NCBI GenBank assembly: GCA_037952775.1
Contig: JBANAY010000003.1
Location: 20,460,001 to 20,524,000 of the forward strand
Source of the DNA: Clonostachys chloroleuca
Lineage: Eukaryota > Ascomycota > Sordariomycetes > Hypocreales > Bionectriaceae
Length of the DNA stretch: 64,000 nucleotides
Reading direction: 5' to 3'
Part shown: positions 1-10,054 of the stretch, piece after piece
Layout of the letters: every line of letters begins with the position of its first letter
How positions within the stretch are numbered: the stretch's first letter is position 1
Notes under the pieces: generated by a model
Told to the model about the DNA's origin: nothing
Databases searched by the model: none
The model's input: the letters and a program-made list of their open reading frames with translations, nothing else
Made by a program: the position numbers and the translations under genes

Positions 1-1
1 G

Positions 2-709
2 ATCGAGACGCAAGATGGGAAAGAGAGGCGCGTGGACACTATCATCTGCTGTACAGGCTCAGAGAAATCACTGGCACCTCCGTTCTCCGTGAGAAGCGGG
101 AGTGTCGACCTCTCAACGGCATGGCGCCCAGACGGCGAGATCGGGTTTCCCAACACCTACATGGGCATTGCTGCTCCGGGCTTCCCCAATCTCTTATTCA
201 TCAACGGTCCCCAGGCCAGTGCAGCTACGGGGACACTTCCGTTTGCAACAGAAAGTCAATTAACCTTGGCGGCCAAGATTTTACGAAAGGCCCGGTCACA
301 GGGAATCCGGAGCATGGCCCCGACGCTCCAGGCGACGGAGGACTTTAGAGCCTTCTGTGAGGCTTACTTCCCACGCACTGTTTTGAGCGAGGAGTGCCGG
401 TCGTGGTTCAACGGTGGTCAGAAGGGTGGTAGAGTCATAGCCAACTGGCCGGGCAGCGGAACGCACGCGAACATGGTGAGGAAGGACCCACGCTGGGAGG
501 ATTGGGAGTATTCGTACCAATCTGAGACTGGGAACAGGTTTGCATACTTTGGAAACGGGTGGACTGTCAAGGATGTTGAAATTAACCAGGATCCGCCGGA
601 CGGACGAGATAGACTTCGGGAGGTCGACATGACGCCTTACTTGAATGCGGCGTCAGTGACCGGTGATCTAGATCTAAGAGCGTACCACGAAGTCTGGTTT
701 GAGATATAA
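2..709 (+). CDS. Baeyer-Villiger monooxygenase, C-terminal part (cut by window edge)
   Basis: This is the last ~235 residues of a flavin-dependent Baeyer-Villiger monooxygenase, an enzyme class that inserts oxygen next to a ketone using FAD and NADPH. The frame is open from the first bases and the 5' part lies outside the window. Visible family features are the VDTIICCTG stretch near the start (the usual ATG motif region after the second nucleotide-binding domain), the FPNTYMGIAAPGFPNLLFIN segment, and a tail with CRSWFNGG and WPGSGTHA that is typical of fungal cyclohexanone/steroid-type enzymes. No intron is seen in this part. It points toward the FAD hydroxylase, transporter and regulator that follow, so a role in a small oxidative pathway is inferred. 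The substrate cannot be told. Confidence 0.88.
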   Translation: METQDGKERRVDTIICCTGSEKSLAPPFSVRSGSVDLSTAWRPDGEIGFPNTYMGIAAPGFPNLLFINGPQASAATGTLPFATESQLTLAAKILRKARSQGIRSMAPTLQATEDFRAFCEAYFPRTVLSEECRSWFNGGQKGGRVIANWPGSGTHANMVRKDPRWEDWEYSYQSETGNRFAYFGNGWTVKDVEINQDPPDGRDRLREVDMTPYLNAASVTGDLDLRAYHEVWFEI

Positions 710-1712
710 GGAGCAAATATCAGCGCTTGTTACCGGCTCATAACAACCCATAGACATACCACACCTTGCAGTTCAAGTACAAAGCCCAGCCAGGCGTAGT
801 GAATACAATCAAAAGCAAATAGAAGAAAGAAGGGTCAATTATGAAAAGGTTAAAGGTCACAAGAATAATGGACGCCAGATCAAATTATAGCTACAGAGAA
901 GTTACATTGTCAGAAGGATTAAAACAAGAGACGCTTTGAGAAGTAGCTACTATGACTATGTAAAGTTTATATTCGAGGCCCGTCTTTGTAGTACCGGTTC
1001 CATGCCTACCGTCCTCGAAAGTGCCCAATTTTCGAAAGACTTCCAGTTGACGCAAATCGATTTGGAGCTGGTTCAGTTCGCTGGTTTTCGGACGTTGCAC
1101 CGCATGCTTTCCATGCCAGACAGCATCCCACGATTGGAGGAACAATACAACCCGTGTTGGTTGGTCCTATTGACACGTTGGTCTAAGCGGTCGTAGCACA
1201 TGATGTTGTGGGCCAACGTTGCCCAGCCTGGCGCTGACTCTTCGACGTCAGCTCACTTCTGGCACGGAGCAATATGCCTTGATTTGATCCGCGTACCCTC
1301 CCTCCTTCGCGTATTCTTAACTTAAACAAATTCTCCCTACTTGGTCCGCTACTGACGTTATGAGCCAACGTCGCGTATACTGGTATATTATACAGCTGAC
1401 TCTGCTATATTTGCCTTGATATAGTCAATCACTTGCACCTTGACGTAGGATCTACGCGACCCTAGCTAGTGCGTTACTTGGTCGCAGGGGTTAGGCTGAC
1501 ATATTCATCCTCTCTCTATATATTACTGATAATCACTCCTAACTTTGGCGGACTTTCTACCCCCTTATTAACCCCGGACGATCCTGCGAAGCCTCTCTCT
1601 CCTCCTTTGCCTATTCCTGTATTGTCACCTCGGAGACTGGTAGGCTCAGCTTAAATCAAGGGGGTGTTGAAACCCAGTTTGTACATACCGAACTTTGCTT
1701 CCTTCATTTATA
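710..1712. other. Intergenic region between the monooxygenase and the FAD hydroxylase
   Basis: About 1 kb with only short overlapping ORFs on both strands, none of which looks like protein. It must hold the terminator of the upstream gene and the promoter of the FAD hydroxylase. Pyrimidine-rich stretches occur around 1570-1630. I did not find the CGGCAA(C/T)T motif here that recurs upstream of the transporter and the regulator. Confidence 0.6.
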
Positions 1713-3206
1713 ATGGAAAACCGCCGAATCCGCATTGGAATTATCGGCGGAGGCCTGGCAGGCGCGTCGATCGCCAATTCTCTATCTCGAATTCCCTCTG
1801 TCGCAATTGATGTTTTCGAGGCGGCCCCTGAGTTCTCGGAGCGCGGTGCAGCGGTGGGCTTGGCTCTTCCTTCTCAGCGGGCACTTCAAGAACTGCTAGA
1901 GGATGCAAAGGAGACTCTAAGAAAGGCTCAAAGCGTCCCAATTGCCAGCAGCAGGCTTATGGTTGTAAGTGTCTCTCCTGGTTCAGATTTCGGCTGACAT
2001 ATCTGTGACGCTGTGGCTGTTGCCTACCTACCCAATGCCCCTCATTTTCGGAGTCATGTCATCTAGATGATGATGTATCTATATCCGGCAGAAAGACAAG
2101 TGTAGCACGCTAATCATGAATTGAGAGTCTAGGGATCTGGCCCACATGCAGGCACTGTCCTTGTGGATTTTGGCGATGCTGAAAAAGGGGGGCCCCCGAA
2201 CTCATCGTCCACCGAGCCTCACTCCTGCGAGAGCTCCTTGCACCGTTGCCTAAAAGCATATTACATCCAAGCAAGAAGATGACCTCTATTATTCCAACTG
2301 ACACGGGGGTCAAAGTCTATTTTGAAGATGGAACAGACTATGAGTTCGACGCAGTCATTGGAGCAGATGGTGTGTTCAGTACCGTCCGCGACCATGTCTT
2401 GTCTGATGAATCCAAGCAATATTCGGCATCTCCTGCCGGCTTTTGGGATTGTAGGGTTTTGGTTCCTTTTGAGAAGGCAAAAATGGTTTTGGGTGAAGAA
2501 CTTTTCAAGCTTGATCGCCAATATGGCTGGGCGGGTGATGGTGCCTTTATTCTGCATGATGTTTTGGAGAACGGGACGCTGGTCCAGTGTGTGATATCTG
2601 CCGTTGAGAATGAATCTCCCCGTGATCGGAAACATTTACTCACGAGAGAGTTCCTGAACAAAACATTGGCCAGCTGGTTGGATGGTCCTATTGCTAGCGG
2701 GATCATTGATGTAAGTTGAACTTATCCCCCTGTTGCCAAGAGTATAGTGATCCTAATTCAACTGACTCAATTCATAGCTCGTGATGGAGCAAGATGATCC
2801 TCGAGGCTATTCCGAGAGGGAACACAAGGCAACGCCTACATATGCCCGCGGTCGAGTCTGTATCATGGGCGACGCTGCCCACGCCTCGACGCCTTTTCAG
2901 GGTGCCGGCGCAGGGCAGGCCTTTGAGGATGGCATGATCCTCTCCGCTCTCCTGGGGCATATATCATCCCCCGATGATATAGAGGTCGCATTTAAAGTAT
3001 ATGATGAGATCCAAAGACCAAGAGGCCAGCGCGTCATTGACTCCAGCCGCGGGACAGGCCAGATCATGTGCGGGAGATCTGAGGCCGGGCTCGACCCAGG
3101 AAAGATAGTGCAAACGGTTGCCCCACGATGGGACTTTCTCAACCTGGACTTCAAATCTTATGTTCAGGAAGCGGTGCAGAAACTCGATGAGCGTCTCAGA
3201 GCTTGA
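1713..3206 (+). CDS. FAD-dependent monooxygenase (salicylate hydroxylase type) with one frameshift
   Basis: A flavin aromatic-ring hydroxylase of about 419 residues if one missing base is allowed for. Three exons fit: 1713-1964, 2133-2710 and 2778-3206, with GTAAGT donors. The N-terminus carries the dinucleotide-binding motif GIIGGGLAGASIA, exon 2 has the GADGVFSTVR segment, and exon 3 has the FAD-contacting GDAAHASTPFQGAGAGQAFE motif. Within exon 2 the frame entering from GSGPHAG and the frame leaving with HRASLLRELLAPL differ by one base. The break falls in the A5-G6-C5 run at 2182-2197. The spliced length is 1259 bases, one short of a multiple of three, so this is a single deletion or a sequencing error in an otherwise intact gene. 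The ATG at 1713 begins just before the flavin fold. The neighbouring Baeyer-Villiger enzyme suggests joint action on a ring compound. Confidence 0.85.
2182..2197 (+). other. Frame break in homopolymer run
   Basis: Five A, six G and five C in a row inside exon 2 of the FAD hydroxylase. Upstream codons are read in one frame and downstream family-like codons in a frame one base shorter. No GT-AG intron that would repair the frame is visible across the run. Confidence 0.7.
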
Positions 3207-3403
3207 TCTCTGTAATTCAATTTTTGAGCTTCATCAGGGTGGGTATAACCTAGATATCAATTCAGGTAGAGCGTATAACTACGGACAACTATCATCTTGG
3301 AGTCTTCTAGCTCTCTTATCTCAGAAGATTCAATATTTGTTCAGCTCCCCCTATTGAAATCCATCCCGACAGTACCGTCTACATTTGACAGGGTCTACTC
3401 GCG

Positions 3404-4970
3404 CTAATACGTGTACTTGAATCGAGGATTCTCCTCTCCCAACTCTTCAGCTTCCTCCTCCGTCATGCCTTGGATCTTGTGGTCATCTTTCCCGGCAGCC
3501 TTTCTCCTGTTTTGATGGCGGAACCATGCCCAAAATAGGATATAGACGACGGACGAGAGAGCAATGAGGCCCATGGAAATGGCATGACCCTTGACATATC
3601 GAGGCCCCTCATTGGTCCGATAGAGCTGAAGAATCTGGTTAGTCACAGTGGGAGACTTCGAAGCAAAATGATGCTATCAAGGTGTCACTTACGAAAGGAG
3701 CCGGAATGCCCGCGCTGTTACCGATAGTAAGCTGCAACCCTGTGGCTACAGTACGCTTCCCGTATCGCGGATTGTTGCTGGGGAGCCAAGCCAATGGAAT
3801 ACCAACCACCACATATAAGCCCATTGCAGCCAAGAAGCATCCAAAGTACTTGACATTGCCGCTAACATTGCTAACGAGAATCGCGTAACCTGCTGTGCAA
3901 ATCAGACCGAAGAGCACGGCAAAGATGGCACGACGCTGTGTGCGGTCGGAGAGGTATGCCACGACGAGGTAGCTCACAGCACCCAGAGCATAGCAAGGAA
4001 TTGTGAGGGCTTGGGCCTCCGTGTTTGACCAGTTGCCCAGGCCCTTGATGATGGTTGGGAGAAATGTGGAATAGCCATAGAGGATAACGTCACCTCCAAA
4101 CTGGCCGATACAGAAGAGCCAAATCTTCCAGTCCTTGAGGCCCTTGTATACGTCTGATTTGTGCATCTGCTCCGAGGATTTTGTGTATCCGATCTGGCGC
4201 CGCATTCTCGCGTCAATCAGGTCCCGCTCCTGGGTGGTGAGGTAGCGCGCCGAGTCAGGGTCATCAGCAAGCCAGAACCAGACTGCAATGCCAAGGATGA
4301 ATGTTGGGATCCCTTCGATGATCATGATCCATCTCCAGCCTCGTAGGCCGCTCATACCGTCCATTTGGCCAATTCCATACGCAAGAAGGCCGCCCATGGA
4401 CCCTGCGATGGCTGCAGAGACGAACAGGTAACCAATTCGTAGGGCATATTCGCGCTTAGTATAGAACATGGTCAGGTAGATGGTGAGTCCAGGAAACAGA
4501 CCGCCTTCAAGGGCGCCCAGGATGATTCGACAGGCTATCAAGCCTGAGTAGTTCTGGACGATGCCTGTCAGGGTGGCCACGATGCCCCATCCGGTGGTGA
4601 TGAATGCGAGCCATCTTGAAGGCTTGAAATGCTTGATGACCAAGTTGGAAGGTAGTTCAGATAAAATGTAGGTTACGAAGAGCAGCGACACGGCAATCTG
4701 ATACTGGTCGCCGTGGAGACCCAGGTCTTCTTCCAATCCGAAGAGTCGAGCATTACCGATATTCACGCGGTCCAGAAAACTGAGTAGGTAGAGAAGCATG
4801 ACAGGCGGGACAATCCACATGTCTAGCTTCCGAAGAAGCTTCTTCTCTGCGACCTCATCGATATAGATATCGCTGGTCTGCGCGGTTTCTTGCTGGATGT
4901 CTTTGGTGGGCTCTACGAAAGAGTCTTCTTTGTCCATTGGGGGCTGTCGGGCAGGGCCGGGGGATGCCAT
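3404..4970 (-). CDS. MFS transporter of the anion:cation symporter type (allantoate/pantothenate permease-like)
   Basis: Two exons, 4970-3693 and 3625-3404 (intron of 67 bases, phase 0), give 499 residues with about twelve membrane segments, a normal length for the Dal5-like family. Recognisable marks are the N-terminal block ending WIVPPVMLLYLLSFLDRVNI, the helix-4/5 loop RIILGALEGGLFPGLTIYL and the WLPSNNPRYGKRTVATGLQ segment, followed by FLYRTNEGPRYVKGHAISMG made across the splice. Members of this family move organic acids, vitamins, ureides or dipeptides across the plasma membrane. The substrate is not predictable here. The gene converges with the FAD hydroxylase, and its 5' side faces a promoter with repeated inverted CGGCAA(C/T)T boxes, consistent with control by the nearby Zn2Cys6 factor. 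Confidence 0.92.
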
Positions 4971-5074
4971 TGTAACCAGAGAGCGGTAGAATGTGATGCA
5001 ATTGAAAGAGCTTGTGTGTAAGCCGCTTAATGGTCAAAACACCGTCGAAATTGAAGACGGGATTGTCGCTGGTC

Positions 5075-5080
5075 TTATAT
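5075..5080 (-). promoter_or_regulatory. TATA-like box of the MFS transporter
   Basis: On the minus strand the sequence reads ATATAAG about 105 bases before the transporter ATG, a plausible distance for a core promoter element. Confidence 0.35.
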
Positions 5081-5198
5081 GAAATGAGATCTGGGCAACG
5101 AAACTGACTCCCTCTACCCCGGACAGGTGGGATAAAGCACGCGGGGTCTGTCAAAATGTTACGTATTGATAACCACTCTGGCAGATTGGAAATTGGGG

Positions 5199-5323
5199 AA
5201 TTGCCGTTATCTGGTAATAGAGCAGGGGTCGATCAAACGTACGATTTACCTCCGCTTAGGATGCATCACTCGGCAACTGATGGAGTTGCCGGAAAGCCTG
5301 GAGCGGGCAATTGATCGGCAATT
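5199..5323. promoter_or_regulatory. Cluster of CGGCAA(C/T)T boxes, candidate Zn2Cys6 operator
   Basis: Four exact copies and one near copy of an 8-base box lie within 125 bases, 230-350 bases upstream of the MFS ATG. They are AATTGCCG at 5199-5206 (reverse), CGGCAACT at 5271-5278, AGTTGCCG at 5284-5291 (reverse), CGGGCAAT at 5304-5311 (imperfect) and CGGCAATT at 5316-5323. The middle pair forms a perfect 8-base inverted repeat around a 5-base spacer, that is CGG-N15-CCG. Inverted CGG triplets are the usual target of zinc binuclear cluster dimers. A regulator of that class is encoded next door. Binding itself is inference. Confidence 0.6.
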
Positions 5324-5605
5324 CATGACCACTTCGGTCCCTTCAGTTTGGAACCGGTCATCTCCCGAACAACCGGGTGCTGATGAAACAAATACGCTCG
5401 AACATTATCTTGCTGCATCCTCGAGTCTGTGGATAGTATTGGCATATTGTTGAGAGCCAGTATTGAATTCAAGAATAATACGGAGATGCGTTGGTCAAGC
5501 AGTATCAGTTCTGCCACAATGGAAAATAAGCCAATAGAATTCACAGTCATCACAGCTCAAGCCAGCATCTGTACATGTCTACGCGCCATCATAAGATAAT
5601 ATTAT

Positions 5606-7953
5606 TTACATCTGAAAGAGAAATTGCTCCTCAATCTCCGAGGCCAACTCTTTCAACGTGCCGTCTCCCGAAAACATGAGGTCAGGCCAAGGACCCCCAT
5701 TCTCATCCAAGAAACTCCCAATCAGGGGGTTTCCAAGAATGTCATCCATATTTCGATAAGTCATACTTGGCTCCGCTCTTCTTGCCTCTCCGTCTGAAGC
5801 CATAGATAGCGCGGGATCATCTCCGCTGGTGCTTATCCCACGTTCTTGCCGATCGTCCAGGTTTCCAACTGGAGCGCCAGCATCTGGAGCAACAGTGGTG
5901 GAAGTGTCCAGGAAGACCTGCTGCTGCTCAGCCTGGTCCATGGAGCGAAGTTTGATGACCTTGGATTGGATATAGGACAGCGTCTCGCAGAACTGTACTG
6001 CCGGGATGTTTCCATCGTTCCTCATGGATCGTAAAATGCTCAGTAACATCTCGAGAGCATCTGAGTTTTCTTCCGTAGGCTTCATCAACGCAGACATGAT
6101 GAGAATAAGGGCAGCGGAGAAGATGTGATGGGCATCCCAATAGCCGAATATCGCAATGGAGCCATCCAGGAACAAACTCTCAGCGATCCGGCTAGATGCC
6201 TGTGCCGCGTTGATACAGCTCTCTGCTAGAGCGAGCGTGATGGAAGAGAACACTTGTCGCCGCGGCGCTGCGTGAGGGTCTGGTGTCTTGGAGCTGAGCT
6301 GAAACTGTGTCTTGAAAAGATGCAAAAGAACAGGACGTGTCGTTTGAATGATGCACTGGTTGTAGGCGAGGTGGAGGCTTGAGACCGGCCGTGGTGTCCC
6401 ACGTTCCTTCACGCGCATATCTGGCGGCAAGTCATCGTGCCATTCTCGAAGCTGCTTCAAGATGCCATGCACCCGATGTATGCGGAGTCCTTGAGTCCGA
6501 TTCGGAATTCCATATATGTCCGTCACTAATAGTAGTCAGTACAAGGATCGGAGCCAAATCACAGGCAAAGGTAGAACGTACATATATTGCCGATAATTCG
6601 TGCCAGTTTGATATTAGTGACGAGAGACTGGGAGTCGAGAAATTCGATCTTCTCCTCTTCTGATAACCCATCCATGCTAGGCATTTCAACGTCGATATCT
6701 TCGTCTCGGATCGACACAGGCTGCCCCAGCTTAGAAGCGGAGAAGCGGTCAAAGAAGTACAGAACCCACCACGTCCGCCTCCGGCTTTCTCTCTCCACGG
6801 GCGTCAACGTGGTGCCCCTTGACGCCGGTCTATGCATGCCGATTCCCATTGCCAGCCTCATGGCTGTTCCGCTATAGCAGTATGCTGTGCGCACCCGGCC
6901 GAGTATATTCGACGCCCATGCCTTGTGACATTGTTAGTAAGTCGACATATTCCTGCCAGTAACGAACCTACCAGAAGGGTTAGAACTTCAACTTGCGTCA
7001 AGGAAGGCTCTTCATAGAAGTCTGGAAGCATTCCGACAGCTTTCGCGTAGTATTCTGTTCCCGGTACTCGGTTGCTGTTGTCGATTCCCCGTCGGTTTGT
7101 GTATATCTCCCCGAGACACATAAGCGTGTAAAACTTGCAGAGCCACATTGTCGACGGCGAGAACTCTTGCCGGTATACAGCGTCAAGTTCTTTCATAAAG
7201 GTCACTTTGAGGAAGAGAGGATGGTAGTTTCCGATGAATCTCCGAGCGACATTGAGCAGAAGCCTAGCGTGCATCCTCTCGGGGAAACCGGAAATATCTT
7301 GCTCCTGTAATGGCGCCAGGCTATTACTGGTATTGATACGGCAATAGTTTGGGAAACCGGCTGTAGAGGGAGTGTAGTCCGGATCGAGGCATTGCAGGAG
7401 CCTGTTGCTAAATGCCGTGCATGATGCCTCGCCAATATAACCCGACTCTGAACATCGCTCGTTCACGACGTTTTCAGGCTGCCCATCGAAGAGAGGATTG
7501 AGCATATTGGATTCATCGGATGAGATGTTGGTTGAATCAACAGGGTCATCATCTCGGTCTATACTGGGAGTGTCTTGGCCGAAACTTTGGGGTGTTGGAT
7601 TTTGGGTAAGATTTTGCAGCTGTTTGCTATCCGCCTCGAGTTTCCTTAGGTAGCTTGATGAACGAAATGTGTTAGCCTCGCATTCTCTTGCATACTTGGA
7701 AGCAAAAACACAATAGGTTACCTCTCGGATATGGGAATCTTCCGCTCCTTGGAGGGGAATTTGCACTCGCTGGCCTTTCCAGAAGCCGAGCAGGATTGGC
7801 AAGGCTGCTTTCCTGAGCATTTTATCTTCTGAGAATGGCACCTATGACATCTGAATAACAGGTGAATAGTTTCAGCAAACAGGACACGTCGTGGGCCATG
7901 ATAGAGACTTACGCTGCTAGTAATCGCCGAGGACGACGTGGTTGTTGGCTCAT
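5606..7953 (-). CDS. Zn2Cys6 transcription factor with fungal-specific regulatory domain
   Basis: Five exons fit: 7953-7913, 7850-7722, 7653-6972, 6921-6582 and 6525-5606. They give 703 residues with consistent phases. The zinc cluster is made by joining exon 1 to exon 2: C15-x2-C18-x6-C25-x5-C31-x2-C34-x8-C43, preceded by the basic stretch RRPRR. The motif is missed if exon 1 (41 bases) is overlooked. A short linker SYLRKLEADSKQLQ follows across the next splice. The middle homology region shows GTAMRLAMGIGMHRP and RRRTWWVLYFFDR, typical of the PF04082-type domain. The acidic C-terminus could act in activation. It lies beside the transporter and hydroxylase, so it is the likely local regulator. 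The same box found before the transporter recurs in its own upstream region, which suggests autoregulation. Confidence 0.93.
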
Positions 7954-10054
7954 GGTGCAGGCAAAAAGAACTGCCTACTGGGTCGTTGTTTCAAGGGTAA
8001 GAGATTACATAAAATATTGCCTGATCTTTACATTCAAAAACTATGGATGCGCTTCAACGGGGATTAACCAAAATCTGGGGCCTGGGGTAAAGACATGGGC
8101 AGAAAAGTTGCAGGTTGGCTGGTGGGATCAAAGCTCAAGTCACGCTCAGATTCCTTTCTCCACTCTCAAGACTGAGAAGTCACCAAAAGCATGCGGGGCG
8201 GGTACGACTCATGCAGCTCTTTTTGGCCAATAACATTAGAACTTGATGTGGATATTGTCAGCTTGTCTCACGATTCATGCACCACGATAAGTAGTTTCTG
8301 CCTCGGTAAGATGATGGTTACCGATGTAGGGTAAGTGAAATCACAGGGCCGAGAAAGCCTCAACTCGAAAAACGAGAGAGGGAAAAAGGGACAAAGAAAC
8401 ATCCGTGTCGTACGTTCTTTATCTTGGACCCTTTATCTCACTCTGGGGATTAATACATCGCACATATAGAATCTACACATATGTTGCGCGATTATTGCCT
8501 ACCTCCATGACCTCCATGATAACGGCAACTAATATTGGGGCCGGTAACCTTCTGCCTCCGGCAATTCAAGACTTGCCGGTCCAGTACTTTCGGTTATTCT
8601 CCAGCTCTTTCGTGAATCTCAAATGCAGGCCTCGTAGCCAGATAATCTACCAACAAGAAAGGTATTCGATACTAGGGATGTGATGGGAGAAAATAATATA
8701 GCTGCTGATTATGGCATATATGCTTACTAGTAACAATTCCAACCCGGTGAACATTTATACGCAATAGCTTCACTACTTCCTTCGTTGCTTCATCAATCTA
8801 ATAAGCACACTTTTTCAAAAACCGCCACTTCTGTTTTCCCTTATTGAACTCTTAAATTGGTAATCTCTTTGAGTTTAAATGAGCGGTATGGCTACCTGAA
8901 GTGTTCGTACAGGCGCAACGAGGAAAACCTCTCTTGGCCCCCGGAAGACTTCTCAATTTAGAGCGGGCGACCGTTTAATCGTCCCCACTCCGGGAGGGTC
9001 GAGGCTATGGATGGGCAAGTGCAAAAGGGCAGCCCATCGGCCGTGACTCCTGGTGAGATCAGACATGACAGCTCTAGATCATTGAAAACGAAGGGGACAC
9101 TGACGTTGAGAAGTCAGGTTGCGCCTGGAAACTTAAGGAAGTACAGAGAGAGCGAAGTGTCATTCGTGACAGAACTGTACGTATACAATATTCTTAGATA
9201 AATTGATGATCACACATCGGATAAGCAATTGTCACTACGCACACTCTTCCATTCTTCGTACCCTTAAATATTTTCTAACAGTGACAAGAGAGATCGAGAT
9301 CAACTGTTAATCTTCATCAAGCGCGTCAAAATTTAAGACAGTCCGTTGTTGTATACAATGTCATTCAATCTTCTTTTAATTGTGTATTTATCCATGTTCC
9401 TTCAAATTAGGACTACTGTATACCAAATGGCAATCAATTTTGGGGTATCCAGCAATCCCTGCCCTGGTTCAACGCCCAGATGCAGTGCTCCGCACGCTCA
9501 ACTTAAGAAATGATCAAACCCATCACGTTTGCGTCATCAATCACCTTGATGATCGAGTGGACATCTCTGAGCGGAATGTCATTTAAAGGTAAAGCTCTAT
9601 CGTGTGGGTGAGCACGTCGCTCATGTAGAAGGTCGTAGACTGTCCTCATCTCTCTATAGTCCAAATGTTTGCAAGGGGCCAGTCGTTGTCATCTCTTCGA
9701 GATCGGAGGACCCTAATAGTAATATGTTGAGAAAGCCACCAATAATTGTGTAGCGTTATCCAGCCGCTCGTCTATGCAAGACGTCACGTTAACCTAACGG
9801 GACTTGGACACTCGCTCCATCAACGGAAGAGAGCTTGATTATAACGTCGGACAGCAATGGAAGATGCCAGACCCGAGAACTCAACACAATGGACACTCAC
9901 TCCATCAACGAGCCAGTTCATTGCCCGACACGAATAATGACCAGATACTTAATTATTCTCCCATGTTGTTCTTTGCTGTGAGCATTTCTGTTCATTCGTT
10001 GTTATTGATCTAGTTGCTCCCTCAAACAATCAGGATCTGCAACACTAGAGGAAG
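7954..10054. other. Gene-poor region upstream of the Zn2Cys6 gene
   Basis: About 2.1 kb with only short unsupported ORFs. It contains the regulator's upstream region, including the motif pair listed separately at 8523-8579. A 20-base near-identical direct repeat (GGACACTC(A/G)CTCCATCAACG) occurs at 9806-9825 and 9891-9910. I see no RNA gene or transposon ends. Confidence 0.55.
8523..8579. promoter_or_regulatory. CGGCAA(C/T)T boxes upstream of the Zn2Cys6 gene
   Basis: CGGCAACT at 8523-8530 and CGGCAATT at 8559-8566 repeat the box found before the transporter. The second lies in a perfect 7-base inverted repeat, CCGGCAA (8558-8564) and TTGCCGG (8573-8579), with 8 bases between the arms. The sites sit about 570-630 bases before the regulator's ATG. 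This is compatible with the regulator binding its own promoter, which remains inference. Confidence 0.5.
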
